Shown here: piece after piece, positions 40,421-53,727 of the stretch
Position numbering within the stretch: the first letter of the stretch is position 1
How the letters are laid out: each line of letters begins with the position of its first letter
The notes under the pieces: generated by a model
Database searches by the model: none
Told to the model about the DNA's origin: nothing
What the model saw: the letters and a program-made list of their open reading frames with translations, nothing else
Source of the DNA: Galeruca laticollis
Taxonomy: Eukaryota > Arthropoda > Insecta > Coleoptera > Chrysomelidae
DNA: 64,000 nt
Assembly (NCBI GenBank): GCA_963921935.1
Contig: OY998180.1
Location: 61,272,551 to 61,336,550, forward strand
Direction of reading: 5' to 3'
Program-made: the position numbers and the translations under genes

Positions 40421-43400
40421 GGGACCCAGTTATGCAATAAGGAACCAACCGACATTTGGTGAAAAAATGAGATAAATCGTATTTCTAGCTCAAATAACGA
40501 TCTGAACGTTTCGCAATAGAGAACCAAGCGCTGGGGATCTATATGCACCATATATTGATCGCAGGAACCAACTGAAAAATTTAGAATGCATTTATTACAC
40601 TTTGCAACAGAGAACTAAGAACACTTGGTGCCTTGTTAAAAATTGCCGACTGAACTTTTTAGTCCCATTATAGATCCAATGTCGCTTGGATCCCTTATGC
40701 ATAAAACGCTTTGTTTTACACTCGATGTATCGCGATCCAGTTTGTTGTTGGTTTCTCAGTTGGTTGATAATACATGTATGTTATCATTATACTATTATAT
40801 TACCACTAATAAAGATGTACTCTCAAAGAACCATACTTATGGTAGAAAAGGGAAGGGCATCGACACTTCCGCTGGATGATGATAAAAACACGGTAAGTCT
40901 AATTAAATGATTGATTTATTTAAATATTTTATTTATGATTATTCTAACCTTAAATTTCAAAAACTGATTTTGTTGAAACTAGACCATGATATGAGCTTTC
41001 GTTTAACGTTATGTGCAAACAACATGCAATTGGAATTATTATTGTCAAGTTGTTGTACCTAACTATTTTGTTACATTCCATTTTGTTTATTTGTGTGTGA
41101 CACAGTTGGTTCCTTAATTGTGAATTCATTTTCTTACAGGTTTCACGACCGGCTATAACTGTGAGAAATGTGGAAGAGACAGCATATGAATCAATTACTA
41201 GTGTAGAAAGAGACTAAGTTTGTCAGAAAAGTACTAGCATTCCGATTTTCAAGAGTTCGAAGATTCTGACGATTCTTTGAAAGACAGAGACTATGAGCCT
41301 GATTTAAATGATTTGTTCTAAGACGAAGATTTCAATGTGCAACAAAATATCGAACAATTATCGGAAAATTTAGAAAACAATGAAGATAACACCAGTACTG
41401 ACCAGAAAGGAAGTCCAAGGAGAGGAAGGAAAAGGAAATATAAATAACAGAACCGAAACAGTAGAAAGAAGAATAGAAACAGTAACCTGCGATATTTTTC
41501 AGCGAGAGGACAACTAGTAAGACCAAAAGTGTTTATTGATTTCAACTGTTCATGTATCTTGAAGTGCCATGAGAGAAATTCTGTTGAAGAAAGGAAAACG
41601 CTATTTGAGCACTATTGGAATTTAGATGATTATAATCTTCAAACTACATTCTTATGTACATGCGTGAGAGAACAGAAAGTAAAAAGGAAAACTACATCAG
41701 CAATACATCCAAACAAAAGACAGTTTACCAGATTATACTTTATTAATAAAAATGTAGTCTGTAGATTTTTTCATAAAAACCCTGCGGATTTCCATTAAAC
41801 GTATCAACACTGCACTGCTGAAAGTTAGAATATTATCAACACTTGATCGTCGAGGTAGAGCAGGCGGCCACAACAAAATGTCAGTGGAGCATAAAACTGC
41901 AGTTATAAGTCATATCAATAAGTTCCCGAGATATATATATCATTACTGCCGGACAAGAAAAGGCAAACAAGAATATTTAGCAGAAGGAACGACGCTCACA
42001 CTGATGTATAATCTTTAAAAAAATGAAAATATGGATACGGTGAGCTTTGCATCGTATAAAAAAATATTTTTAACCGAATTTAATTTAAAATTGAAGACAA
42101 CAAAAAGATACACCTGTAACAAATGTTGACACCTATAAAGCCAAAGTAAAAAGTTTACCTGAAGGAGAAGATACAGGAAGAGTTACTTTGGAGCACAACA
42201 TGCATCTAGATGAAGCAGAGAAAGGTAGAGATATAATGAACAACGATATTAAGAGGACAACTGAAAATGAAGATACGGAAACAATAACTTTTGACATGGA
42301 AAAAACTCTTCCTCTGCCACGTCTAAGAACTAATATCATTTTCTACAAAAGGCAGTTATGGTTATACGACTGTGGTATTTATGCGGGAAAAGAAGCAAAA
42401 TCCACTTTTAACGTGTGGCTGGAAGGACAGGCAGGTCGAGGGTCCCAAGAAGTTGGCTCTTGTTTGCGACTTTATATCATGTTTCGAAAAATGCTAAAAA
42501 TCTGATTTTATGGAGCGACTCTCGTGGCGGTCAAAACCGTAGTATAAAATTGGTCCTTATGTTAAAATATTTGCTTGAAGAGTCCACACATTTGGAAACG
42601 ATCAGACTACGCTTTTTAGTTTCAGGGCACAGTTTCTTGCCGAATGCTAGTGATTTCGGCGATGTCGAATGTGCCCTCAAGAGGCATTCCAAATTGTTTT
42701 CTCCAGAAGATTACATAGAAGTAATGAAAACCTGCCGGAAAAAACGTCCCATTATAGTAGTTTCTATGAATGGTGAAGACTGTTGGTACTGAAAATATTG
42801 AAAAGGAGATAGTAAATAGCCAAAAAAAAGCTATGAAAAAGAAAAAATCAACTGGTTGATAATGAAAGAGATTAAGATTTTGAAAGAAAAGCCCTACAGT
42901 ATCTTCACTAAAACAAACTACGACTATAAAGAAATAAATATTCATTCAAAGGGCAAAAGGTAGACAACAAACAATAATATTTTCTAAACAACTAACAACT
43001 CTTTGGCCTAACGGAAAGCCCGTAGCTGAAGCGAAACTTAAGGAAATTAAAAGCTACCTTCATTTAATTCCTCTGGCAGCCATCCGTTTTACGTGAATCT
43101 TATTGGCGATGATAAAATTGAAGAAGATATAGAAGGGTATAATAATACAAATTTAGACTTTGAAGTAGAAGATGAATGATTATCATCGGAAATTCAGTTT
43201 TGCCAGATGGAACCAAGTGATTTTTTTTATATTTACGCATAACATTTATTTTTTATTTTTACCTCAGTGTGTTAATTAAGTTCATAAGTCAATAAAAACA
43301 ATAAAAATAAGTACATATTATTTCTTTATGAAAGCCATTATTTTCAATAACCACTCTATCACTACTTTCTTATTTAACTCAGAAACATGTTTTTGTTGGT

Positions 43401-43426
43401 TGGTTCTCTATTGCATAACGGGGTCC
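40421..43426 (+). mobile_element. DDE-type element with GGACCC ends, autonomous-size copy (possibly Sola-like)
   Basis: The left end reads gggacccagttatgcaataa from 40,421 and continues ggaaccaaccgac. The right end is the complement of ggaccccgttatgcaatag, ending at 43,426, preceded by ttggttggttctc. Flanks are AATG and AATT, consistent with a 4-bp AATT target duplication with one change. The interior encodes a long transposase-like protein. A deletion derivative with the same ends lies at 49,906-51,244. A 4-bp duplication and the protein type suggest a Sola-like superfamily, but I am not certain. Confidence 0.8.
40830..43180 (+). pseudogene. transposase-like protein of the GGACCC-ended element
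   Basis: A first exon may end DDDKNT at acg/gtaagt (40,893), with an acceptor ttcttacag at 41,139 leading to VSRPAITVRNVEETAYES. Then come a basic stretch, FNCSCILKCHERNSVEERKT (41,538-41,597) with a Cys-rich N-terminal region, and SVEHKTAVISHINKFPRYIS. FNLKLKTTKRYTCNKC follows near 42,080. The better-preserved part reads ITFDMEKTLPLPRLRTNI (one likely catalytic Asp) and YDCGIYAGKEAKSTFNVWLE. After a frame change it reads LILWSDSRGGQNRSIKLVLM and GHSFLPNASDFGDVECALK. The C-terminus is LWPNGKPVAEAKLKEIKSYL to about 43,180. Relatives usually have DSCGGQN; here the Cys is Arg. Several stops and frame changes break it. This family is often left unannotated in insect genomes; I infer it is the element's transposase. 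Confidence 0.65.
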
Positions 43427-43739
43427 AATTAAACTTACCCCGATTACGTTACGAGCCCATAAATACAACTTTGCACATGAGCTTGTGTTTATTGATTCTA
43501 GTGGTTCCTGTTACCCAACAAACATGTGTGTTACATTTTTGTTTGCTGCTGCTAAAATTGAAGCTGTACCCTAAGCATGTATTCTGCATACTGAGCAAAG
43601 CGAACCCAATCATACACTAGCTTTCAGTTCACTGCACCAAAAATATTTGGTGGATACGGTTTTCGAAGTCTCATTATAAAAGATGATTGATTCACTTGCC
43701 GAAAGAAATTCATTGAGAACTCTTTTTCCTGAAGTACGT

Positions 43740-44460
43740 TGATTGCTTTATATATTCCACGTATTACAAGTATTTTGGAGATGGTTATGGAACAGAAATC
43801 ATGCAATCAGCAAGGATCATAGAAAATTAATATTGACTGAATCTCAGCGACTGCTTCATTAAGTATGTGAAGAAGATGCTCAAGAAATTTATCGGGAATT
43901 TTTACTAAATGAAATACACTTTAGATATGACAAACTCATTACATATATATATATAAAATATGTGGAATCGCAAAGCAGAATTGATGTTATGCTTTAGAAG
44001 CCAAATTGTAACAAGAGGAAATAATACTGAAGGCTCTATTAGAATTTTCAAAGATATCGTTTTACAGCGAAGACAAGCGTTCAATGCCTGTGCACTTTTT
44101 AATGTTATCGTAACTGTTTCCGAGTCATATCATAAAAGGCGTCTGCTTACATATGTCAACAGTTAAAAAGTCAAATTTATTAATAATCAAGTGGTGCAGA
44201 ATATTAAACGTATTACCATAAGTCTTATTGATAAAAACAACTTCTTCCAGTACCGATAAAAATCGGTTTCATACTGCAGATATTTAATTGTATGATTGCA
44301 TATATGGACAAGGTGGTCGCTTTTGTAAATACCTATGTGCCATTAAAAAAAATTGGACATTTAATGAAGGCAGACCCACGCTTTTATTAGAAGATAAAAC
44401 AGATTTTGCTGAAATAGTCCTAGGTGATGACATTTCTGCCAAAAGGTAGATAAGTTTGCA
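43740..44460 (+). pseudogene. Mutator-like (MULE) transposase remnant
   Basis: The best block reads AELMLCFRSQIVTRGNNTEG and SIRIFKDIVLQRRQAFNACA (about 43,975-44,095). It is preceded by a Trp-rich piece (VFWRWLWNRNHA) and EDAQEIYREFLLNE. Further on, GQGGRFCKYLCAIKKN (about 44,307-44,355) resembles the Cys/His part of a SWIM-type zinc finger that follows MULE catalytic domains. The catalytic domain itself is missing, and no terminal inverted repeats are visible. The assignment rests on the spacing of the W-x(4)-R-G-N-N-T-x-G-S-I-R-x-x-K block and the SWIM-like motif. Confidence 0.5.
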
Positions 44461-44479
44461 AGCAAATATTAACATGAAT

Positions 44480-47400
44480 AAACCAAACTCTAAATTGCAT
44501 TAGCAAGTACTATATATAACATTCAATGCCAACCTCAGCTGGGTCACAGTAAGGAATGATATACATATCAAAATGAGTTTAGAACAACTACATGTTTATC
44601 GCGGTGCAGCTTTGACTTCCGCTACGACATAGTAAAGATTGTCTTACAAGAACAGGCTTAATTCTTTTACATTACTTACCTAGGTACAACGTCACTCTCT
44701 GCTGTGCCACGGTAAACGATGCATTTACGCGAACGGGCTCTATATCCTTATGCCAAAAATCACCGTGGACTACAAAAACAAAATATCTTAATCATATTGA
44801 CTCCTAAATAATTAATCTATTGACAGGATATCGAAAAATAAATAATTCATATTCCAAACTCATTTGTTGAAGGTAACCAAGCCAAATGGACAAACATTTT
44901 AAGCAAACTGTTATGATGTTAATTTACAGGAATGTGATCCTATTCAAAAATACTTTGAGGTACCTGAAAAAACGTCTTACTCTGATACTGTCACCTTGTA
45001 CGCTTTATTCGCGAATATAAATCTTCTGAAATACTCTCTCCTGCGTTGTTGTATATGTCACTCGATAGGCCTTGAATAATCAGACGTACGTACGTGACAT
45101 GGAAGTATATTTTGGAATACCAAATCATTTGTATGCCTACTGTAAAATTTAAATGGTCAGTGTCACCGGGTAAACTATATTTTTCTTTTCAAAAGGTACA
45201 ATTCATCCTGTCATGACTACATTAAAATTGAACGGATCTACGTGTCTGGTATTATATAAATGTAGTTTTGCTAATGTGAAAGTTTGTTATGAAGATCATA
45301 TTTTATATTATTAATAACAAAACAAAACGGTTATGTAGGGCAAACAAATATATACTTCTAAACAAGAATAAAGGAACATATTCCGAATTTTGAAAATGTA
45401 ACAAAATACAGGAAAAAAGAAACTTTTTAGGATTGATATGTATATTTTTTATCAATACAATAAATATATTTAAAATACTGAGACTAATGTCTACTTGAGT
45501 CTGGAGTTAGACTGCGTGAGAGAGGTACGTGCTAGTATTAATCACCGCACTTGTCGCAAATCGACATATTTATTCTCGTGATTTAGTTTCTTGTCTTTGT
45601 TGGACGAACTATATTCTGAGGATGGGATCTTTCAATCGATCCTTATACGGAACAGACATTTTTGTTGAATGTTGTGCAATTCATTTAAAAGTGTTGTATA
45701 TATTATGGTCTACATTCGCGCTTGGTATTTGCGTTATTTCTTATCTGTCCGTAAGCGAACGACGTCATTAAAAATCATAGCTCGAAAATTTTCTTGTGTT
45801 GATTCAATTTTTTGCACGCGAAGAATTTTTCAAGTCACTGTAAACAGCACAAATATTTCTCGCACATCAAAACGCTCTGTCTAACTTTAAAATGGCAATG
45901 AAATATTCCACCAGCATTGTCAATTCTCCACTCACAATAAGTTTGTTAGAAACTCGAACTCATCATCACTTTATAATATGCATAAAGGAGAAACGTAAAC
46001 CCCTGTATATATTTAAATTCTTCCAGTTCATTACTCTGACGTTTAATAAATGTACTGAACGATATATCATTACTGTAATAACTGTTAAAACTGTTTTAAA
46101 ATCTTTTTCGAAGGGTGGCTGGCGAGCCCTGAATAGATCGCAGCAGGTTTCCAAAGGGTTCATGTAGCTTTAATTTAAATTAAAAGTTCATTAACAAAAC
46201 TCTACAGTTGCCAAGTGATTCATCAATCTTTTCAGTTTTATTCTAAGCGTTTGCAGCAATCACGGTAGACGACAAACATTATTTAACATTGTAGGTACGC
46301 TTATACATTTGTTCAAGATTTATGTGTATGTTCGTGTTTTAAGCTAGCAACCAACTTTGTAGAAAAATGGAATTGGTGCTACAACAGTTATTTTACCGGA
46401 ATTCTCAATTACTGTTTCATTTTATTTACTGGTGAGGTTTATTACGTTCTTTAAATAGTGAAATTGTTAACAGATGTCTCTTGAACGTTATTTACACGCA
46501 AACGTATTTTAATACTTGTTTGGAAATACGAAATTAGGTTAGGAACTTATCATGTCCAATAGTTGACATATACTCGATTCTTATGGCATAAGTGGAATAT
46601 ATTCTATATATCGAACGGCTGTTGTGATTTCGATTATCAATTAATTGCGTAATATAATTTATAAGGATCACATTACTATATTTATGAAAAAATTAAATGT
46701 TAGGAGGTAGTTAAATTAAGAGGATGCAGAAGCACACTTAATCGTTTTAGGCCGCTCGATTAATTAAACTCGAGAAATATAAAGTTTTCTCAGAAACAGT
46801 ATTAATATTCAAAGTTATATTAAATTAAATGAAGGACGAACATAAGTCTAATTATTATCTTATTGATAAATACTTTCGCTTTCTGAACTATAAGTCCTAT
46901 TTATTTCAAACTTAATTGCTTTCGCGGTTTTTATCTAGTTTTACCAGTGTTCTTGCGGTACATTTTCTGCTACGTTATTCCATACTTTATAGTTTCCCAC
47001 CAAACTGTTCAGGTGGCATTAATATCCCCTTTTCAAGTTTCTTCTCCATTTTTATAATAACCCATTAACATCCGAAAGAACAGGTTTATTAAACGTTTTT
47101 ATTTTTACAGATATTTTCCATTATTTTCTTTGAAGCTTAAGCTTGTTCCGTTAATTAAATTAAATATATAATTTTTAAAATCAGGTAATTCTTCCATAAA
47201 TTGTCGGTAAATCATTTCTAAAGTAAGATGTTCCTTTCGGGCATACATGGTGGATTACATCCCTCAAACAATATATTTTTTGTAAAACTTTTGCTAAACT
47301 TAAAAACCGTTACTCTGTTTGGATCTTCTAGAGCGTATTTATGTTCTCTGCATACCTTTAGGGCTTTTGATGCTTTTTCTTTAAATTATTTTATGAATAT

Positions 47401-48600
47401 TGCACCGTAAGCATAGTTTTTTTGATAGTGTCTCTCTGGCTATTTGACTCATATCAAAATGTATTAAAAAGTGATTAATTCATAAAATATTTGTCCAAAG
47501 GAACCCAAATAAATCGACATAAGAGGGTAGCGGCTCTAGAAATTTGATTTGAAACTATAATTTTTAATCATAAATTCAAGCCGCCGAAAACGATATCTGC
47601 TTCGTAACGTCATGAAGAGTAAAAAAATAAACGTGCGTTGTATTGAGAGAATAAGTTGTATTGTATGTGGCAAATAGGTGCTGACAACGTACGTAGTGAG
47701 TACTGAGAATATTCAAACACAGATTAGAATCGATTACTTTCCGACTGTTTGTATTCGAGTATCCCGTCAATATTCGCATGTCCATAACATTTGTGTTTAT
47801 ATTATTATATTGTATAACATTCTAAGAATGAAGAGATCATTAAAAATATAATGAGTTATTAATTGGTCTTCACAAAAATACATTGGAGCTCTCTTTTAGC
47901 AAGTTTTGACCATCTGACTCTAATCCACAACTTTTCAGGAGTCTTGATAGATGTATTTTTACATTCTGGTACTATACAGTAATGGAAATTAATATTTTTT
48001 ATCTAATATATTAGAAATCATATTTATGCATTAAAAAATCGGAGGATATTTTTCAGGTGTTTGTTTTACTGACAGTTATGTTTTGAGGTTATGTCAGAGG
48101 TTTGTGTACAAGTTACCTATGTGCCGTCACGACAAAGCCCATCATGGCTGACTGCGTTATTGACTGGTTATGAAAAGTTCAATTCAAAATTGAAGATTTT
48201 TAGGTTTTCAAGCATAAAAAAAATATTTTTTTGTGGTCTATTAGGTTAGTTACTAAAAATGTATGGACCTTTTTAAAAAATTTGTCAATATCCCTATTGC
48301 CTAACATAAAATAATCGATATTAATTTTTTTGAGTAATCTTTTGTTTCATATGGTTCTTGTTCGATAAATAGGGATGAGGTTATTCCAAATATTCTACAG
48401 TACTAGAAATATTCTTTGGTAATATTGAGTTTAACACAGAGTTCATAAGCGACGATGTGATAGAAAGAAACCAGTATAAATTCAGTGTATTACTCTTTTT
48501 CTATAACAGGATATCATAACCAAGCAAAAGTGGAAAACGTGCAAAAGTACATAGTCGTAAGCGACGACAATGTGTTACAAAACAAATATAAATTCATTGT
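44480..48600. other. 4.1 kb without a recognised gene
   Basis: AT-rich sequence. Open frames such as 45,529-45,771, 45,892-46,167 and 47,228-47,410 have no recognisable motif and read like chance frames. A weak duplication is visible near 48,440-48,600 (aagcgacga...tataaattca twice, about 100 bp apart). Confidence 0.45.
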
Positions 48601-48604
48601 GGGT

Positions 48605-48971
48605 ATTATATTATATTAAGTACGTTGTCGATGAAATGGCGAAAGATTTCAACGTCTCAGTTGTTAGACTTCCTCCCTACCACTGTGAGTTAAACCCCAT
48701 CGAGCTGGTTTGGGCCCAAGTGAAAAATTATGTTGCGAGAAAAAACAGTACATTCAAAATGGCTGGCGTTGAGAAACTGTTTGACGAGGCGCTGCATACC
48801 GTTACTGCTGAGAGTTGGCGTAAATGTATTCAACACGTATTAAAAGAAGAAATAAAGTTTTGGGATTTAGACATACGTGTAGAAGTAATGACGGAACCAC
48901 TCATTATCGATATAGGAGGAGAAAGCGATGATTCTGAGGAGTCGTCAGGGAGTGATACCGATACAAATTGA
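48605..48971 (+). pseudogene. IS630/Tc1-type DDE transposase, C-terminal part
   Basis: The open frame carries VVDEMAKDFNVSVVRLPPYH then CELNPIELVWAQVKNYVARK, with the third catalytic Glu in NPIE. It continues FKMAGVEKLFDEAL and WRKCIQHVLKEE, and ends in an acidic serine-rich tail (GGESDDSEESSGSDTDTN) at a TGA near 48,971. It matches the 3' part of the transposase at 11,875-12,713 block by block. The first two catalytic residues are missing; the upstream sequence is unrelated or fully decayed. Confidence 0.8.
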
Positions 48972-49901
48972 AGGAATTAGGTCATTTAAATGATTCGTAA
49001 ATTTATTCATAACGAATAGATACTGAGGTGAGAATAAGTTCTTTCATAGTAGCATGAACAATGTCGGAAGTAGTAAATTCCTTTGGTAAGATTGATTGAT
49101 TGCACAGTAGGGAATGATTTAGATAGGATGGGCAGTCGATCATTATGCAACTTTAATTCAAAATGAAATAATTATACAGAGTTCTTTGCTTCCTTTTCAA
49201 TAGTTTGTTTGCTTTATAATTAGCTGATAGATACTAACTAGAAAGTTATTAATGTTTTACAGTTTTATCCATTAAGAGAAAAATATGGAGATGCAAAGTA
49301 CAAATCCTTGACTAACTTAATTTAAAGTTCCTATTCAGAAATGCAAGGCAATTGAAAAATATATTATTTATAGCATACAAAACATTCATTGAATTAGTTT
49401 CCCAGTTTTACATAATTCATTTATATGGCAGAGATATAAGTTCAATCTCCTTGCGTATGTACAAAAATATAATTAATATGAGCACGCAGAGTTTTTGTCG
49501 TAAATAAATAAGATAAATCGTATAATTTCCGCTGTGCCGCGCGGCAATATTTCAATGAGTATTTACCTAATCAGCATTTTGAAGAGGATTTGTGGTGGTC
49601 AAACAGTGGTAGGCCGCAATTTTCTGTAATCTGTGAGTGAAATTATTTCTCTTTTTTTAGGTACAGAGATGGATAAACGAGAAATATAAAGTATGAAAAA
49701 TGCTATAATTTCATCTAAAATAGAATGAGTACGGTGTTGGTAAAGGTGCGGGTCCAAGTGAATATCTACGAAACATTCAAAGATACTAGAAAACAAATTA
49801 CATTCAATTGCGTATTTCCGTTCCAGACAATTTTGAACTGCGGCCGATTTAGAACTTTGGAATGAATATTAAATTAATTCAAGACTGCCAGGTAAAATAT
49901 C
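48972..49901. other. no gene recognised
   Basis: AT-rich spacer; no supportable frame. Confidence 0.45.
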
Positions 49902-49905
49902 AATT

Positions 49906-51244
49906 GGACCCGTTATGCAATAACCAATTTTTGAAAAAGCAAGATATTACCACTATGCGAACTGAAATATGTTACATTATTAATTTATAACATATATCGA
50001 AAGATTTATGATGACATCGCCATATATGGGCGAATATAACCTACTTTCATAACTAAAACTAATTAAATAAAAGTTTACTATAAGGACCCAAACCCATTTG
50101 GTCCTTTATACAGTAATCTGTATTCTATGTGTTGCACATGTCTGAACCAGGGTTATTTGGATGTTTTTGCGAATTCAACGAAGCAAAGAGATGAGGGGAA
50201 GAATGATATCAACTATTGTGTGCCAACATCAGAACTGAGGAAAATGGATAGCTGAAAAATAGATTTTGAGGAAGACTCTGATGACTCAATAAGGGATCAA
50301 ACTTACCAGCCTGATTCCAACTAAGAATCTTCAGAATAAAATGCAGACGGCGAGCCAAGAAATAAACCTATTTATATAAAAAGCGAGGGACGTCCTGGAA
50401 AGGAAGGAAAAGAAAGTTTCCAGAAGAGAATATACATTTAAGAAATATATGTACCAACCGTAACAAGCAACATTATACGATGAAAGGAAAGCTCGTACAA
50501 CCCAAATAGTTAGTTGAATTTATATACAAATGTAATGCGAATTATCATGATGTTGCAGAGGAATTTTTTGAACAATATTGGAATTTGGCGAACGACCTTT
50601 CTGTCTACACACTTAAAAGAATGATGTGCAAAAAATTCTGAAATGCAAGACTTATCCAGACAATATCTTGTCAACAAAACAGAAGTTTGTAGGGACATAA
50701 TTATCAACGTTTTACGTGTATCTACCAAATGCATAAATACGGCTATGACCAAATGGAAAAGAAGTTGCTGAGGCGAAACTAGAGGACTTAAAAAGTTATT
50801 TACACTTAATACCCGAAGGACCAACTTTTTGTAAAAACCTTATCGGAAATCCCAATATAGTAAAGGACATAACATGAACTTAGACTTTGACCTTGAAGAA
50901 TATTGATTAAAATCCATAAATATTTTGTTTCTCGTTTTTGTTTAAGAATCTTGATTTTTTTGCATAAAATGTTGATTTGGGTGTAGCATTAAGTTATCAG
51001 TGTTATTATATTTTTTATTAAGCAAAAATAAACCACGTGTTTATTGTCATACTTAGAATATATTCAAGAATATTTTTTGCTTTAAAATCCTTGGTTTATG
51101 CCTGTATTTAAAGCTTGTTGGATTTGTTCAATTAAAGTGTGTTTTAATATTCTAATTAAATACAAGGAACCGACTGAAACGTTTTTCTCGATTTTCTCAA
51201 AACAGTAAAGAAGTCGGTTGGTTCCTTATTGCATAACGGGGTCC
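49906..51244 (+). mobile_element. GGACCC-ended element, internal-deletion copy
   Basis: The ends are ggacccgttatgcaataacc from 49,906 and the complement of ggaccccgttatgcaataag at 51,244. AATT flanks both sides (49,902-49,905 and 51,245-51,248), a clean 4-bp target duplication unless AATT is part of a palindromic end. At 1,339 bp it is less than half the length of the 40.4-43.4 kb copy and keeps only the N- and C-terminal coding parts. Confidence 0.85.
50190..50910 (+). pseudogene. residual coding parts of the GGACCC-ended element
   Basis: The N-terminal acidic and basic stretches (DFEEDSDDSIRDQTYQPDSN near 50,260; PGKEGKESF near 50,400) are followed by AEEFFEQYWNLANDLSVYTL (about 50,562-50,620). 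Then, directly after a deletion, comes the C-terminal block NGKEVAEAKLEDLKSYLHLI (about 50,752-50,812), matching NGKPVAEAKLKEIKSYL of the long copy. The entire catalytic middle is gone. The copy could only move if helped by the full element's enzyme. Confidence 0.7.
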
Positions 51245-51248
51245 AATT

Positions 51249-51879
51249 CGATTAGATATAGTGACAATATGAAACAGTAATACCGACATTAATAATTATC
51301 AGAATGATAGGTAAGAATACCTATTTAAATGGAATAGTATTAATCCTGTTGGTTGGATTTAGACTGAAAACATAATTTTGTGATCTTTTCGAATATGTTA
51401 AACCATAGTAGAGAGAAAGTGATTTCCTGAGCCAAATTAATAAAAATTAGTGTTTATTTTGGGTAACTTATTATACAAACATTTTTTAGAACCATTGTGA
51501 GCTGTACTAAACTCACTATTTGCTACCACTACACCGACACTCACAATTACATTGTCTGATGCGCATTGCGATAACTAAGTTATAGTCTTCAGAGACCTGA
51601 AAATGATAACTTGGTTACACACTGTAATTGTGAATTTTTTAAGCAAATTTAGTGAAACATCTGACCTCATTATTGTTTCATGGGGACCGAGCCGCAATTG
51701 ATGATGCCGAAGATACAAATAAATCAGTTGAAACGGGATCAGTGTCAATATAGCTACTTGGAGGATTACTTAATATAAACATAGTGAGATGCGACAATAT
51801 CTAATATTCTCCTTCAACGCCACGAGCAAAACGTAGTCGAGGTATCCTAGTTGAACCTTGGATTGTAGATATTAATTAA
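51249..51879. other. no gene recognised
   Basis: AT-rich spacer; a short inverted pair (cacaattacattgtctg against acactgtaattgtgaa, about 51,541-51,633) is visible. Nothing else. Confidence 0.4.
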
Positions 51880-52345
51880 AAATAAACGGTTTTAAAGATT
51901 AAAATTAACTTTTCCGCACTCCGGAGGCTGTATCGTGCTAACATTCCGAAATTTCCCCAAAATCAATAATATGGTATATCTGGATTTATAGGACCCGTTG
52001 TACTGGCTCTGGGTGGGCTGAAAATCAATAGGGTTCATCTGTAAGACGCCAAAAACAATATTCAAGTATAAAATTGGTCACTTGTATACACTCCGGAGGC
52101 TGTATCGTGCTAACAAAGCGAAATTGCTCAAAAAATTACCTAAATATGGTACGTCAAGTACCATAACACCCTTGGTACTGGCTCCGGTGAGTTGAAAATC
52201 AATAGTGTTCATCTATGAGATGCCCTGAACAATACCCAATCATAAAATTGTTGACTTTATGCACTCCGGGGGCTGTATCGTGCTAACAAGACCTGTTACA
52301 AAAACTGGCCGACGACAACATCCACACAGTATTTTTATTCTAAAA
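51880..52345 (+). repeat. tandem-core interspersed repeat, copy 3 (about two and a half units)
   Basis: Starts aaaaataaacggttttaaag, has units marked by cactccggaggctgtatcgt at about 51,925, 52,090 and 52,262 (period about 165-170 bp), and ends ccgacgacaacatccacaca. Same family as 26,785 and 27,890. Confidence 0.8.
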
Positions 52346-53727
52346 ACCCATTTTTTGTGTTTTTCTCACCACTGTAACATAACTGAAAAAAAAATCATTC
52401 AATCATCATCATCATTCAAAAAAGAAGAAAAGTCCAAAATGGTAGAAATAGTTTTGGAAGAGAATTTAGGTTTGCTCTCCCATCATGTAAAAGTGAGAAT
52501 TAACTAAAAAACATTTAAACAAATTTTACAACTGCAGATTTAGTAACAAAGCGGGAAATATTGGGCCATAAATTAAAAGGATGTTATTGTATAAATGTTA
52601 AACATATTATTTGTGGTTTACGGGGTCCATAGAGTTTGTGAGACTATCCCAAAGAATTTTTTTGGGGGGGGGGCAGCCTGATTTGCGCAAAGAATTAGAA
52701 AATTTTATTAATGTTTTGAAAGCGCCGACTAAAGTTCAACTCTTCCATGTGATATTACTGTTGAAAAGGTTTAGCACTTACTGGGACAGATATGATACCA
52801 CAGCAATATATTTACTTTACTAATCATTTTGATCAAATTTCGTTACATAATCGAAATGGATTCAGGGAACCGAATACAATTTTTTTAGTTGATCATTTTT
52901 CCGCTCATTGTTTATGAGACGTGCAAAAGGAAATTGAAAAAACGGTAATAACCACTACCATTATACAAAATTTATATTTTAGGAATATTCTCCAGAGTTT
53001 AACTTTTGTGACTCAAATTAAATGAAAATAATAATTCTCAACAAACTTCCAAGGGAGAAGAATGATAAATTTATGATTGTTTATGAATAGAGTTGAATAC
53101 ATGTTAATCGCACAATGTTTGTATTCCAATGTTTAAATTGAATTGAAATTCTTTGCTCTCATATTTTTATATTCACGTGTCTAAGCTTGTGTCCCCAAAC
53201 CTACGCTACTGTGGTGAAAAACATGAAATAAGCTGACTACGCAAACTACAGCTTCAGCCAGCGATTTAATTTACTATCTTACTTGGAAAAAAGAATTTAT
53301 CGGCAATTAAACTATTTTACAATGGCATTGTTCTAGTTATTTGGCACGTTATCAAACAGATTTAGTTCTCGACTTTATTGCCAGACTCAATTTATGCAGA
53401 GGACATTTTGATTAATACATTTCAATAGAGATGATTTATTGTTAATCCTGCGTTAAAAATTTGGTAGTTATCAGATAAATATCCTACAATTAATAAAGGA
53501 AAAAGGCTAATAAAATTTAAAAAAAAACAGTTCAGTTTTTAGTACGAAGTACTGTTATTATTCATTTAAGTTATTATTCATTTAAAAGATTAAATTTAAT
53601 TTATTTGTACACACTACTTTATTACTAATTCATCAATTGAACTATTTAATTAAATAACTCGAGTAACTGAACTTTTCTTCACTCGCGACTGTTCAAAATT
53701 CTATTGATAGTATCGATTTAATCAATT
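52346..53727. other. no gene recognised
   Basis: AT-rich; a run of ten G occurs at about 52,664-52,673. Open frames at 52,259-52,507 and 52,611-52,823 are without motif. Nothing supportable. Confidence 0.4.

Noticed and set aside
40421..43426. piggyBac identity for the GGACCC-ended elements
   Set aside because: Target sites are AATT, not TTAA, and the protein lacks the piggyBac DDD blocks.
45529..46167. Overlapping open frames on both strands
   Set aside because: Equally open on both strands, with no recognisable motif, splice context or homologous block.
52664..52673. G-quadruplex at a run of ten G
   Set aside because: A single G-run without three further runs nearby does not support a quadruplex.
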